Shown one piece after another: positions 13,590-26,088 of a stretch of DNA of 64,000 bases. How positions within the stretch are numbered: the stretch's first letter is position 1; each line of letters starts with the position of its first letter. The notes under the pieces are model-generated. The model had not been told where the DNA came from, did no database searches, and saw nothing but the letters and a program-made list of their open reading frames with translations. The DNA is taken from the NCBI RefSeq assembly GCF_030463535.1, contig NC_132896.1, forward strand, positions 23,293,709 through 23,357,708, given 5' to 3'. The position numbers were made by a program, and so were the translations under genes. The stretch is from Salminus brasiliensis (taxonomy: Eukaryota > Chordata > Actinopteri > Characiformes > Bryconidae).

Positions 13590-13791
13590 AGGGATCAAAT
13601 ACTTATTTTCCTCATTGAAATACAAATTAATTAAAATATATTCTTTAAAATTATATTCTGGATTTTTGTCTTGATATTCTGTCTCTCCATGTTAGAATAT
13701 ATCTACCATTAAAAGTGCAGAAGGATAGTGTCTTTATTAGTGGGCAAACAAAGAAAATCAGCAAGGGATCAAATACTTCTTGGACTCACTG
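13590..13791 (+). repeat. Right terminal inverted repeat (IR/DR) of family C copy 1
   Basis: A 202-bp inverted match of the left repeat with scattered differences. The inner AGGGATCAAATACTTATT is at 13590-13607 and the outer AGGGATCAAATACTTCTT at 13764-13781. Confidence 0.9.
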
Positions 13792-13922
13792 TATAACTTC
13801 TTCTTTAAGAGGCTTCTCTGTCCTCCACTCATTACCTGTATTAATGGCACCTGTTTGAACTCGTTAACAGTATAAAAGACACCTGCCCACAACCTCAAAC
13901 AGTCACACTCCAAACTCCTTTG

Positions 13923-14799
13923 ATGGTAAAGATCAAAGAGCTGTTGAAGGACACCAGAAACAAAATTGTAGACCTGCACCAGGCTGGAAAGACTGAATCT
14001 GCAATAGGCAAGCAACTTGGTGTGAAGAAATCTACTGTGGGAGCAATATTCCGAAAATGGGAGACCTACAAGACCACTGCTAATCTCCCTCGATCAGGGG
14101 CTCCACGCAAGATCTCAGCCCGTGGGGTCAAAATGATCACAAGAACGGTAAGCAAAAATCCCAGAACCACACGGGGGGACCTAGTGAATGACCTGCAGAA
14201 AGCTGGGACCAATGTTACAAAGGCTACCGTCAATAACACACCAAAGTAGAACTGTTTGGTACAAACACAACTCGTTGTGTTTGGGGAGAGTGAATGCTGT
14301 GTTGCATCCAAAGAACACCATACCAACTGTGAAGCATGGGGGTGGCAACATCATGCTTTGGGGCTGTTTCTCTGCAAAGGGACTAGGACGACTGGTCCAT
14401 GTACATGAAAGAATGAATGGGGCCATGTATTGTGAGATTTTGAGTGCAAACCTCCTTCCATCAGCAAGGGCAATGAAGATGAAACGTGGCTGGGTCTTTC
14501 AGCATGACAATGATCCCAAGCACACTGCCAGGGCAATAAAGGAGTGGCTTCGTAAGAAGCATTTCAAGGTCCTGGAGTGGCCTAGCCAGTCTCCAGATCT
14601 CAACCCCATAGAAAACCTTTGGAGGGAGTTGAAAGTCTGTGTTGCCCACCGACAGCCCTAAAACATCACTGCTCTAGAGGAGATCTGCATGGAGGAATGG
14701 GCCAACATACCAGCAACGGTGTGTGCCAACCTTGTGAAGACTTACAGAAAATGTTTGACCTCTGTCATTGCCAACAAAGGATATGTAACAAAGTATTGA
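13923..14799 (+). pseudogene. Tc1-like transposase, family A copy 2, broken
   Basis: It begins with [20 protein letters not shown] and reads through the helix-turn-helix and [10 protein letters not shown] linker to ~14245. A ~140-bp deletion, compared with copy 1, joins the second DNA-binding region to the DDE domain and removes the WSDE block with the first catalytic Asp. Reading continues in another frame: [25 protein letters not shown] (second Asp), [11 protein letters not shown] (Glu). The TAA at 14659-14661 matches the TAA in copy 1. The remaining tail runs to TGA at 14797-14799 (NKGYVTKY). Confidence 0.9.
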
Positions 14800-14990
14800 G
14801 ATGAACTTTTGTTATTGATCAAATACTTATTTTCCACCATTATTTGCAAATAAATTCTTTAAAAATCAGACAATGTGATTTTCTGAAAACATTTTTCTTA
14901 TTTTGTCTCTCATAGTTGAGGTCTACCTATGATGTCAATTACAGGCCTCTCATATTTTTAAGTGGGAGAACTTGCACAATTGGTGACTGA

Positions 14991-15182
14991 CTATTATTTA
15001 TTTATTATTCTCTGGTCTGTACTGTGTTGTGTTGTCTGTCCGCACTTGTTTGTTTGTGTTGCACTTGTGTCTTGTATGCACTGTCTATGTTGCACCATGG
15101 TCCTGGAGGAATGTTGTTTCGTTTCACTGTGTACTCTGTATGTAGTTGAAATGACAATAAAACCCACTTGACTTGACTTGAC
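14991..15182 (+). mobile_element. LINE 3' tail inserted in the right terminal repeat of a Tc1 element
   Basis: The Tc1 right end reads ...TGGTGACTGA, then foreign sequence, then resumes with CTAAATACTTTTTTCCCC. The insert contains TGTTGCACCATGGTCCTGGA and GAAATGACAATAAAACCCAC and ends in tandem TTGAC units, a LINE-type short repeat tail. The same tail appears on the minus strand at 20442-20560. No coding part is included, so it is a severely 5'-truncated copy or a SINE sharing that tail. Confidence 0.7.
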
Positions 15183-15217
15183 TAAATACTTTTTTCCCCA
15201 CTGTATATGTAGTTTTT

Positions 15218-15325
15218 ACTACAGGAGGATGTTTTTTTCCTATTAGGGTTTTGTTCCTTGCCACTGTTGCCTTTGGCTTACTCACCAGGGGTTTCTAAGC
15301 TTATGCTGATCTTTTACAACAAAGA
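15218..15325 (+). mobile_element. L2-like LINE 3' UTR fragment
   Basis: TTGTTCCTTGCCACTGTTGCC followed by TTGGCTTACTCACCAGGGGTT resembles the 3' UTR of fish L2-type LINEs. Related sequence in reverse orientation is at 33940-34230. Only a short piece remains. Confidence 0.45.
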
Positions 15326-15377
15326 AAGGAAGGTGCACATTTATTCACTCTTGTTCTACCACAGGGTATTCAGGTAT

Positions 15378-15830
15378 TCAGGGAAAGCTGAGAAAGTCTC
15401 TGAAGAACACTGAACACCTTGTCATGTTAAAGAAACTACTAAGGAGACTTTTGCTTTGTGACATATTTTTGTGGTGTATTTTCATGCCTGAAATAGCCAA
15501 GTGGGTAAACATGAAGGGATGCACATGCTCAGCGATAATACTTAAATAGGCTGTGGCATTCAAGAAATTATTGATTGACGTGAACAGACAATAAGTGTGC
15601 CAAAAAACATTCCCATCACTCTTACACCACCTTTTTCGACCTGGACTGTTGACACATTGCAGGTGCTGAATTCTTGCTCTATCTGTGTGCCTCTTTTGAG
15701 ATTCATCAGACCAGGCTATGTTTCTCCAGTCTACATCGGTCCAGTTCTGGTAGGCTTGTACCACTGCAGCCTCAGCTTTCTGTACTTGGCTGACAGTTTT
15801 TTTTTAAATGTTATAGCCCATCCACCTCAG
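15378..15830 (-). pseudogene. Decayed Tc1-like transposase relic (family J)
   Basis: The minus strand gives YQNWTDVDWRNIAWSDESQK, the block with the first catalytic Asp, followed by a degenerate middle and then LNATAYLSIIAEHVHPFM, a segment that precedes the second Asp in this Tc1 family. Upstream, partial sequence to ~15830 matches the preceding helix region. The second Asp and the Glu are not present, and no terminal repeats were found. The three best blocks come from one open frame, so it is a 3'-truncated relic. Confidence 0.65.
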
Positions 15831-15869
15831 GGTTGAATGTGTCACAGTTATACAGGGAGTTCTTTGAGT

Positions 15870-18800
15870 TTCTATAGACTTTGTCAGCTTAAACTGGCTT
15901 CAGCTTTATTTGATATAAATAATGTAAAAGCAAATGAGTAAAATATATATGAGCTGATATATATTAGGTGTGTCTACAATGTATTGACGTTCATTTGCTA
16001 TTTAGGTCCACTTTCCATATAAGTGTCCCATATACAGTATATAGATGCACATTGATTACCTGCAGCCCAATTGTTTCTGCACATTTTGTAAGCCACAATT
16101 ATCCTCAACCATTGTTAGCCCAGCGCCCACAACAACATACTAGTAGCATGGTAGTGTGTGTGGTGCAGGCAACTGTAATAGCCTCTGGTACCTCATTACT
16201 CTCTCTACTCTCCTTTTCTCTTCCCACTTATTTACTGAACTGATTATAGCTCATCTATCTGCAGCAGTATCTGTCTATCACTGCTTGCCCATAGGCCACA
16301 GATAATCTCAAACTCTGAGTGACAGATCTATTGTCTAGTTCTGGACAGTGTGTGCTCTGTAGCTTCTTGTCAGCTTTCTTTAATCTGATGAGAACCCCAA
16401 GTTCAATTTAAAAAGCAGGAGTGCTTGTAATATGCTCTAAAATGGCATTTTAAAGCAAATAATAGCAGGAAAAAAATCATTAAAAAAGGAAAATATATTT
16501 TCTCTCGAATGAAAGCCAGTTACACACACTGTTACTCATTTGCAAGGTTTTTAAAAATCTGTATGATGCGTGATGAAGAATTCTGTGGAACCTGAAATTA
16601 GATCATATGGCCTTGAAAAACCAAATTGTATTCTTTTAATTATATTGCCATTTGAAACAGGAGATTTAAAATAAATGTCTATTAAGCAATATATTAGAAA
16701 ATACTGATTATATAACCATTACTATTTATGTAATATTTGGCATATTGTACACAAGCATCCTGTAGTAGTTTCCATGGCATGTGATAAATTGTCCTTAAAT
16801 TGAATATGTTGCCAATAATTTAGTTTTTATGTGACATTCATACCAATTTATTGGTAAAACATGTGTACATTAGTACATTAAACAATTGCTTGTACATTAT
16901 AAATGATTATATAATTTGATGTATAACCATAGATTATTTAGGTTACAAAATATTGTATCTGAAATTTCATATTATGCAATGTGAAATGTGCATAACTGAA
17001 AGATACAATAAATAAATCCATTTAATAATAGGAAACATAATTAATACATAATCTTAATTTTAAATGACAAAAACATTAATATTATTACTGTTTGCAAGAG
17101 TAATATTTTATTTTAACAGCATCAATGTGCTTAAACAGTAGATAAATTGAGGTGATAAATTTATTGATAAAATAAATTTCATCAGGCAGAGAAACAGCAC
17201 AATTTGCACTGGGTCTTTCATTCTGTTAGATTATAAAATTCAAGAAAAAATCTAATACACATACACAGTCATGGCATTACCAGTGTATCCAAAGTGATAT
17301 TTTATTTCACTCTGACTAGGTTTGACATCCATGCAATAACCTTACATCCTGGCAGCCTAAACGCTTACACCCAGTAACATGATTGTGTTATCTTCGTGGT
17401 GAAATCAGCCTCTATACCTTTAGTCAATTGTTTCTATCCCAGTCCAACCAGTCCTGACCATTATAAGCAATGAATGCTCCAAAGGGGGTTGATGGGATTA
17501 GAGAACTATACCTTGTGACATTCAGTTTATGCTCAAGAAGCCCTTTTGCAAAATGCCTGCTCCAAGATTCTGATCTGATGCAATCTAATACAGAGTACGC
17601 TCTCCACTGTTAAGTCCATAATCCATTTTATGGATAAACTGACGCCAGGGCTTTCAGACTTACCTTATGAAGTGATTTATGATATGAGTGTTATTGTATA
17701 GATGCCATCTTTAACTGCAGTCATAGAGGGCAAGATACCAGGTTTTGAGAGAACAGAGTTATTTTTATTGATTTACTGAGCTTTTACTTGGCTTTGATAG
17801 TATATGACACAAAACTCACAAGCAACAGTTATTTGTTCAAAATGTATTGAAATGTATATCATGTATATATACACACATGTATATGGGCTTGTGAATTTTT
17901 TTTTAAACAGGAAACATCTTTTATTGTTACACTGTGAAAATTCTCAGAGACAAACAGTGCAGGTAAGAAGAGTCATTACCACATTTAGTCAGTATGTTTC
18001 TCAATGTCCAAAGTGATATACAATCAAGGTTCACAAAAGTGTGTATATAAAATGTGTGTAAAGATCACAGAAACAGTGTAAATGTAGCCTTTTATGATAT
18101 GCAGAGACAAAACTGAGACCAAATTAAAATGTTTTATCATATTAAAATAGAAATAAGAAAATGGATACAATGACATTCGTTGTACATTATTTATTATTAA
18201 TTCTTCAAATATTTATCATGTGTTTTGTAAAATATAACATAAAATAATATATTGCCTAAAATTATTCAAACTAAGGCAACAACTTTTGGAAGCAATAATA
18301 ATGATGCGTGTCCTTTCTTCTTTAAAACTTAATCAAGTCACCACATAAAGTCAACTGAACAACAACATCCATTTCCTCCATGTCCTCCCTCTGCCTCCGT
18401 TGAGTCCAATCACTACAACTCCCATAATCCTCTGCGCTTTGACACCATGGCCACAGTTCACTAGCCCACCATTCAAAGATCATTTCCAGATCTTCATCAC
18501 CAGATGACTAACTGTTTACAATCTAATCTGAAATGTATATTCCTGTTTGTTTGTCACTCCCATTGCACACTATTGCTAACACTGTCCTTTGTATTCAGAG
18601 TGGTTTTCTGTTTTTGCTTACTTTGTTTTACGTTCTTTTGTTTTAGATTGTTTAGATCCCGGACATATGCCAGCACGAAACAACTATAATCACTGCTAAT
18701 TGTTTTAGCACATCACTTTTTTAAATTCAATTCAATTAATTAATCAATTAAGTTGATTAATTAATTAAAGTAATACAGAGACCAAAGAAAGCCATAGTAG

Positions 18801-20441
18801 ATTGAAATTTAAGACATACATTGAGATTTAAACAACAAATGTTAACGTTCTGTTATCTTACCTAACTGTAGACTGGTCGTTTTTATACCTGAAACACGCT
18901 GAGCTTTAGAAAGGGTAGTACACTTTTACCAAACATTGTGTGAGTGTCAGCTTGTACCTCACGATGCATTCTGTGTAGTATAGGCCTGCTTTGCGCTATA
19001 TCTGCTATGTTATGCTACGTGATGCTAAACAGCATTGTGGTGTGTTTGCTATCCAGTGTATAGTGGCTTAAACAGAGAAAGTGGAGATTAAACTGTTTGG
19101 CAGGCAGACACATTGAACTTGGCTGGTCTTGACACAATTTCTTAGTCCATCTCACTCCGAGACAAGACCGATTCCAAATGATATGAGACGTTCATTTATA
19201 GTCCCGAGACCAGACTTGAGTACTACAACACTAGAGAATGGTATTTCAAAAATTCTGACATACGGTGTCAAATTTCTTTTTCTGTGTCTATCTATTTCAC
19301 AGCCAAATAAGGTTATTCACCCATGTGCATTTAAGAGGGAGCTCATTGATAGGTCATGTGCTAAAAACAGGTGGGAAAGCAGCCTGAGGTAGCTTTTAGT
19401 TTAGTAGACTGCTTAAGTAATTCCAAATAAAAACAAGCAAACCTGGAAGAACCTGTATGCTAAATGTGCTCTGCTGGGTCACTACACATTAGCTAATAGT
19501 TAGTTAGTTTAGAAAAACATATTACTTAGTTAAATTGTTTGCCGGTGGTGTCACACTTCCAGTAACAGAGATATATTGAGGAGATTACTAATTTTCTGCT
19601 TTGTCATTAAAAGAAGAATCCATGCAGTTTATGTGCAATGCTTGGAAACCCTGCATTTCTGGATGCCTTTTCTTTCATTTTGTCTTGCCACTGCTGGTCA
19701 TTTGTTTCTGTATTCTATAGAACATGACTCTGTTTTATGTAGCATAGCATGTCACAGCACTCACTGAGTTGTGTATATCTGGGAAAGTCTCCAAGATACT
19801 ATTTTGAACAATGAACTGTATTCTTCTAAGGAAGTTAATAGGGAAAATCTTCCAAGGCATCTCTATGTACAGGTCAAGGGAGGGTCAAACATGACACATT
19901 AAGCAATAACTCAGACTTATGCATGAATCAGTATTCAGTGTGGAAAAAAATCACTGTGCGTGTATGTGATGCACTCTCAGTGCTGCCTGCATTAATATGT
20001 ATGATTGTGACAATCTGCTCATTACAATATGTAACAGTTTCTATAAATATACATTTTTGTAAGAGTGAATAATAGAGGGAAAATAAGTGCTAAGTACAAT
20101 GATCTTTAGCTATACAATAACAATTATTTTAGCCAGATTTTTATTGGAGGCCTGTAAATAAAAAATGCTGCGATGCTTTCTTGTCCACTAGAGCCACTGG
20201 TAAACTGAATAAAGCTCATTACATATTCAAATATGCAGGTAGCATTATAGCAGTCTCTAAATGTATGCATAGTGAATAAATGTGTAGTTCTGTGATTGAA
20301 ATCAATGTTATTGGTTAGTAAACAACCCAAGGACATGCTTTAAGACAGAATGTTTACATGTTCACATTGCTCAGCCAGCAGCAATAACATGACATATGCA
20401 TGTACTCTTTATCCACAGGAGGATTTAAGCAAACAACATAG
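15870..20441. other. No gene seen; very AT-rich
   Basis: Mostly unique AT-rich DNA. A weak LTR-like stretch at about 18360-18690 (ACTACAACTCCCATAATCC followed by T-rich sequence) may be an old retrotransposon remnant but has no defined ends. The palindromic AATTAATTAATCAATTAA run near 18730 is low-complexity. Confidence 0.5.
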
Positions 20442-20560
20442 TCAAGTCAAGTGGGTTTTATTGTCATTTCAACTACATACAGAGTACACAGTGAAACGAA
20501 ACAACGTTCCTCCAGGACCATGGTGCAACATAGCATAACATAACAGCATAGTGAAGGAAA
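20442..20560 (-). mobile_element. LINE 3' tail, same family as 14991-15182
   Basis: The minus-strand copy starts in CAAGTCAAGT units and contains GTGGGTTTTATTGTCATTTC and TTCCTCCAGGACCATGGTGC, the reverse complement of the tail at 14991-15182. Only the last ~120 bp are present. Confidence 0.7.
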
Positions 20561-21992
20561 TTTCCTCCAACATCACATGTTCACGCAACATAATTAATTA
20601 ATTTAAGGTACTGAGGAAGCTATAAAGCATGACTCAGTAAAAAAAATGAATGGAAACCTTTATCCAATCAATTAACTTATCATGAAACTGTATTCATCAC
20701 ACACTCAAATCTCAAACCGCACAAGAATTTGTTACAGTGACACAAATTAAGCTGCTTTGAATTACTCTATAGTAATTGTGTTCATGTAATATTTAATTCA
20801 TGCAGAACCGCTATACACATTTCATTACCTCAATTAGGCTAGGCTATACAATGCATTTAAATAAGCTGATTTTACTTAAATCTAATCTTATTTTACATGC
20901 TAAAGTTGTGAAAATAAGTTTGTAAAATTGTTTACATTGTATGCAAATTATGTAATGGAAGTAAATGTGGTTACTGTTTACATAAACAAATATCACTTAA
21001 GAATGAAATTATGTTAGGTAGACAGTACTCAAAAGGAAAGTTCTCTTACATACAAATATAAATATTCACATTATTTGGAGAATGCCAGGAACATAGGCTG
21101 AACAAAACCTTTTATTTTCATGCTTCAATTACTTGCTTGCTAAATTACTTGCTAGAATTGTGCTTGTCCACCTAGTTTTTCACCTTGTGAGCAAACTGAA
21201 CTTTGTATTTGGTCGTTTTCTGTAAAATAATTCAGAATTGAGGTGGTACAGAAGCCATGTAAATGTAAAACCATTTGCTCTACTTGTACTACTTACAGCC
21301 TCTTTAAGATATATAAAAATGTGGAAATAAAAGGTAGATTAGAAATAGGTATGTAATTAGACAATAGAATGGTTGACTGCAATTTCTGCTCTAATTTCCA
21401 TACGGTTCAAATCTACTATTAATACTTTAACACTGCAGCCTGCTAAGTTTGCTGCAAAGTCACTTTTTTAAAATCTGCATAGGGCCTTGTTGGTTTGTAA
21501 ATATTTATTAAGGAGAATGCATTCATGACTGGATTGGACAGAATTTTATAGAATTCAAAAGTGAAGGTGACAGTTTTTTCGGTTTTAGTAGTTTGAGCAC
21601 CTTGAGCACCTTTTAGTGCTAAATATTCAGTAGGCCTAATCCAAGTATCGGTGGGACATAAAATTTTTTTTCCCTCACAAAGACTACTTTTTAATTGGGT
21701 CATGTTAAGTAGATCAAACTTTAGATCTGAATTTATATATGATAATAGACTTTGTCCCTACCTAAAAGCAATTAGGATTTAGCAAATAACTGCATCGGAC
21801 GCTCAGTTTGACACATTTCATGACCACTGATTAGTGTCTCAGATTCACCAAAGGTTCATATTTGGATATTGGCTAAAATTATTTGCTTTCACTGTGGTTT
21901 CATAATGTCCTACAACCTTACAAATACTGATACTATGACAAAAACATTTCCAGCAACAAGAGTAAGATTAAGCTGTTGGTTAATAATGTGTC
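20561..21992. other. No gene seen; AT-rich unique sequence
   Basis: No motif, mobile element terminus or credible open frame was found. Confidence 0.5.
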
Positions 21993-22455
21993 TGTCAGCC
22001 CCTTGGTATCGCACCCTCCCCCGAGGCGATTCCGAGGCACCGCCCACAGGCTCACAGAAGGACTTTTGTTGTGTTTCCGTTCATGTTTGATTCAGTGTAT
22101 TGGTTCAGTGTTTTGTTCATGTGTTTTGATGTCTTGTTAAGTTGATGTGTTTCACCTGAGAAGGGGGGTACTTAAGGAGCTTCTTGCCGAGAACTGTAGG
22201 TTCAGAGCCTTGAGGTAGCCCGAGCGTCTCAGAGAGCCCAATGGAGTCAATTCACGACAGTGAACAAAGAGGATAACGCTCCTTAAGTACTCCCAGTCCC
22301 AGGTGCAACACATGAACAATGAGTTCAATGTAATCAACACTAAACAAACTGGGTTAAAAACAAATTAACTCAAACAAACCGGAAGTCCTTATTTGGGCCT
22401 GTGGGCGGAGGCTCAGGATCACCCCAGGGGAGGGGGCGATAACGAGGGCCTGACA
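21993..22455. repeat. Inverted pair of LTR-like segments (fold-back)
   Basis: The left arm starts TGTCAGCCCC at 21993 and runs to ~22181. The right arm is an inverted relative that ends GGGCCTGACA at 22455 and extends inward to ~22205. Both share, in order from the outside, a GC-rich block with CGCCCACAGGC, a TGTTCATGTGTT block, and GTACTTAAGGAGC, where CTTAAG may act as a TATA-like site. The outer ends read TGTCAG...CTGACA. It could be two LTR pieces joined head to head or a fold-back element. No target duplication was identified. Confidence 0.65.
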
Positions 22456-23124
22456 AATTTCAAAAGGACTTTGAGCATTTACAGTGCCTTGGTGGGGGTG
22501 CAGTGTACACATGAGTAATTTTGATTAAAGAAAAAAAAGTGTTTGATAAGGTTCCATTTCTCTAATTTGACAAATTAGTTTCTATTTTAGAAACTAATTT
22601 TATTTCAAATTAGACTTCACTAATAAAAAAAAATAATTATGCTCAGAACAGTTGAAGGTAACAAGATGAAGAGGATGACCAGCAACAAGTTGGAAGGATG
22701 TACACAGGAATCATGAATGAGCTATTTGTGTTTAATTAGTGTTACAAATCTTAAGTCTTTAATTTTGATTTCATTGCTTTACTGAATAATTTCAAAATAT
22801 GGAATTTTGAAACAGATCAAGTAAGTACATCTCATGTCTGAGGTTTGTCTAATGCTATTTCTCCATACTGCACCTTTGCTCATTGCAGCCAAAAGTTATA
22901 TTTTTTAAGCTATGGATTTCAGCAGTTAGTTATCTTTTTCTTTTAATTGTTCAATGTCTTGAATTTGGCCAGATCTTTCAGAGTCACTCTTTCATGTGAA
23001 TAATTATCGAAATGCAAGTATTTTACATTACAGTGCAGTCAAACATATTAACAAACCAATTAACTCATATAGCTTATGCATAATCTATCCTACTCAACAT
23101 AACACTGTGGAAGTACAGTTAACC
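22456..23124. other. No gene seen; AT-rich unique sequence
   Basis: Nothing recognisable. An imperfect palindrome around 22570-22610 (TAGTTTCTATTTTAGAAACTA) is short and AT-rich. Confidence 0.5.
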
Positions 23125-23230
23125 ATACACACTTAAAAAGGGTTTTTTGGGTTCTTATCTGAAGGTTCTATGGAGAACCATGACATCTCAAATAACCCAA
23201 TGCATTCTTAAATGGTTCTTTGCCTGGTTA
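23125..23230. mobile_element. Short MITE-like palindromic repeat piece
   Basis: ACTTAAAAAGGGTTTTTTGG near the left and TTCTTAAATGGTTCTTTGCC near the right, with AGGTTCTATGGAGAACC in the middle, match the pattern of a common fish palindromic MITE. A similar fragment begins at about 36215. Confidence 0.35.
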
Positions 23231-23408
23231 GCATCCTTTTCCCTGCTTTTACTACCGGACAAATCAGACAAAACTTTTCAGTATTATATATATATAATCC
23301 TTTTTGCTTAGCATGTATATATTTACTCAGGCAGTTACCATATAGGCTTATCCTTAGACTCACAAACCATGTATTTACAATGGAGAATGTAATTCTTAGG
23401 CTAACATA

Positions 23409-23575
23409 CACTATATGGACAAATGTATTGGGACACCTGCTGACCTGCACCATCATTCCAGAGAACACAGAGCCACAGCCCTCTAGCCCACACCTGCCAT
23501 TAGACATGGTGCCAATTGGTTTGTTTATTTGCTCTAGAGAGTCCTATTCTATTGGCAGTATTTCTGTACAGTGAC
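23409..23575 (+). mobile_element. Truncated Tc1-like MITE (family L)
   Basis: The left terminus CACTATATGGACAAA follows TA at 23407-23408 and continues TGTATTGGGACACCTGC. Internal blocks CACCATCATTCCAGAGAACA and GTCCTATTCTATTGGCAGTA are typical of a non-autonomous fish Tc1 derivative. No matching right terminus is found, so it is 3'-truncated. Confidence 0.55.
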
Positions 23576-24143
23576 TATGTAGAATATATCATTCTTAGCA
23601 TGTAGACTATATCATTTTAGACTGACATACAATTTTAGTTAAATTATGACTTTAAAACAAGTAGTTGTTAAACCACACCTTGTTATCTAATATTAGTTTT
23701 TATAGGTTGTAGTCATTATGAAAATATAAATTTTATTAATATAGCAGAAAAATCTGGTGTTAGAATGACCTCTGTGTTGTGTAAAGCTGACCTTGATTTG
23801 GCCACCCTTTCAATTTAATGCTCCTAGAGATTTACTGAGGTAGACTTCCACCACTGCTCTCTCATAATCTCCCAAAATCTGTAAATAAAAGAAGTATAAG
23901 TTCCAATTCCTTTACTCTTTTGTGGCCATTATATGTGCCACATTTGCCTGTTACACAATTCTTCACCTAAAGATAATAAAGTGACAGATGTCTACCACAT
24001 GTCGAACTGCAGCATGAGAAACAGGGATCCATGCTCTTTCCATAGCTCTACAGCCCCCCTCTGTTTCTTTACAGAATACGAGAATAACCATCTCCAAAAC
24101 AGAGAAAGCTGCTGAAAATATTCAATACTTAGTTTTCCTTGCT
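23576..24143. other. No gene seen
   Basis: AT-rich unique sequence with no motif or element end recognised. Confidence 0.5.
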
Positions 24144-24716
24144 GTGGTACAGTGGGCTGCTAGTCTCGGCCTTCCCGTGGAAGCCACAGGTGTCCATGCC
24201 ATAGATGGGAGGATTGTGGGATCTGGTCCTGTGACCCATCGCACCCAACCGATAACACTGCGGATTGGGGCGCACACTGAGCAGGTGGAATTGTACCTGA
24301 CTCAGGCACCTCATCTGCAGTTGGTGCTGGGCTACCCCTGGTTGGAACTCCACAACCCACTAATAGATTGGACAACCCGCTCAGTCTATGCTTGGGGGCC
24401 ACATTGTCAGGGGGCCTGTCTGGGTCACAAGGAAGGACCCCCTCAGAAAGACCCTAAGCCAGAGTCAAACATTCCTCATCTGGACAGGGTTCCTGAGGTG
24501 TACTGGGATCTCTGCGCTGTGTTCCGTAAGGAGGAATTGCAAATCCTGCCCCCTCACAGGCCTTACAACTGTGCCATAGATCTCCTACCGGGGACTACTC
24601 CCCTGAGGGGGTGCATGTTTGCAATTTCTCCTCCGGAACATGCTGCCATAGACTCCTACATTAAGGAGGCATTGGAGTCCGGTCTGGAGTTATCTGGACA
24701 TATGCTGTACATGTGA
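24144..24716 (+). pseudogene. Ty3/gypsy-type Pol fragment (protease end to RT start)
   Basis: An open frame of 190 codons. Residues ~60-75 (LQLVLGYPWLELHNPLIDW) are the C-terminal block of a retropepsin-like domain, which normally follows the catalytic Asp. Residues ~115-175 (VPEVYWDLCAVF, LPPHRPYNCAIDLLPG, then PPEHAAIDSYIKEALESGL) are the linker and N-terminal start of a Ty3/gypsy reverse transcriptase. The frame ends before the palm domain, and no YxDD motif, RNase H, integrase or LTR is adjacent. It is a fragment with no likely function. Its ATG is arbitrary, since the real polyprotein starts far upstream. Confidence 0.8.
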
Positions 24717-25590
24717 TGGAGGAATGAACAGCAAATGCAGGGGCTGTGGCCTCAATAGCCCTTTAGTTGAGGAGCAGCTTTACTATTCAAATGTTTTGGT
24801 ATTATATCTTATTTTAAGGCAAAATTTATGCTTCAATATTTTTAATTACCAACTATATGTAAGTTTCTGACCGTTAGCTTAGAATACTCACATTTTATTC
24901 CTGTTAATTCCCACTAATTACCATAATTACCGTAAATTCCCAGAATATTGTAACCCTAGTGGTAAAACACCATCCTATCAATTTTGTAGCTTTTGACCAA
25001 ATATGAGCATAAAATACAATGCAATACACTTAGGAATTCATCCTGTGACTTCTGTCAGCAATCACATCTTCAGTAAACAGCAGTGACCCAATTTCATTGG
25101 CAGCCATACATGCCCATGACATAACAGTTCTTTCTCTATTGTGTTTGACAGTATGATATGCATCAGATCATAAATATTTCCTTTCCTTTTCCATACTTGT
25201 TCAGAAACTGGGCAGCCTTTTTAAATTAATTTTTCTAGTTGCCTAATCTTTTATTTTGCTGAGTATTAAAGTGGTTTTTATATTGAAGTATATTGTTTTC
25301 ATTCTATATTTACAATAATGAATGCTTCTCTTGATTGAGTTTGACAATGATGCCTACTTCCCCAACATAACTAAATGTTGTGGACTATTTGATTGAGGAA
25401 AGAATTTTGTTTATATCCGCTTTAGCTACCTTCCATGGTCTTTCATGCCTTCTGGGTTTTGCGGAGCTCACCAGTGCACCAATGTACCAGATTGTTCATT
25501 TGATTTTTGTTTTTTCAGCATAATGATGGCCTTCTTCACCTGCATCAACACCTCTTTTGGCCGCATAATAAATAAACCACATACACTATA
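24717..25590. other. No gene seen; AT-rich
   Basis: No continuation of the gypsy Pol frame or LTR could be found. Sequence around 25090-25560 has an antisense-transposase feel but no readable motif. Confidence 0.45.
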
Positions 25591-26088
25591 CAGTGGGGAA
25601 AAAAGTATTTAGTCAGTCACCAATTGTGCAAGTTCTCCCATGTAAAAAAATTAGAGAGGCTTACAATTGACATCATAGGTAGACCTCAACTATGAGAGAC
25701 AAAATGAGAAAAACAATTCTGAAAATCACATTGTCTGATTTTTAAAGAATTTACTTCCAAATAATGGTGGAAAATAAGTATTTGGTCACCTACAAACAAG
25801 CAAGATTTCTGGCTGTCACAGACCTGTAACTTCTTCTTTAAGAGGCTTCTTTGTCCTCCACTCATTACCTGTATTAATGGCACCTGTTTGAACTCGTTAA
25901 CAGTATAAAAGACACCTGCCCACAACCTCAAACAGTCACACTCCAAACTCCACTATGGTGAAGATCAAAGAGCTGTCGAAGGACACCAGAAACAAAATTG
26001 TAGACCTGCACCAGGCTGGGAAGACTGAATCTGCAATAGGCAAGCAGCTTGGTGTGAAGAAATCTACTGTGGGAGCAATAATCAGAAA
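25591..26088 (+). mobile_element. Tc1-like transposon, family A copy 3, 3'-truncated
   Basis: The left end CAGTGGGGAAAAAAGTATTT is preceded by TA at 25589-25590. The full IR/DR left end is present, followed by the leader and the first ~45 codons of transposase from ATG 25955 ([20 protein letters not shown] to GAIIRK). Similarity stops at ~26088 and unrelated T-rich sequence follows. No right end was found. The transposase fragment is a single helix-turn-helix and is not expected to be active. Confidence 0.88.

Noticed and set aside
18360..18690. Possible degraded LTR (ACTACAACTCCCATAATCC)
   Set aside because: Resembles fish LTR sequence from memory only; no ends or coding part could be shown.
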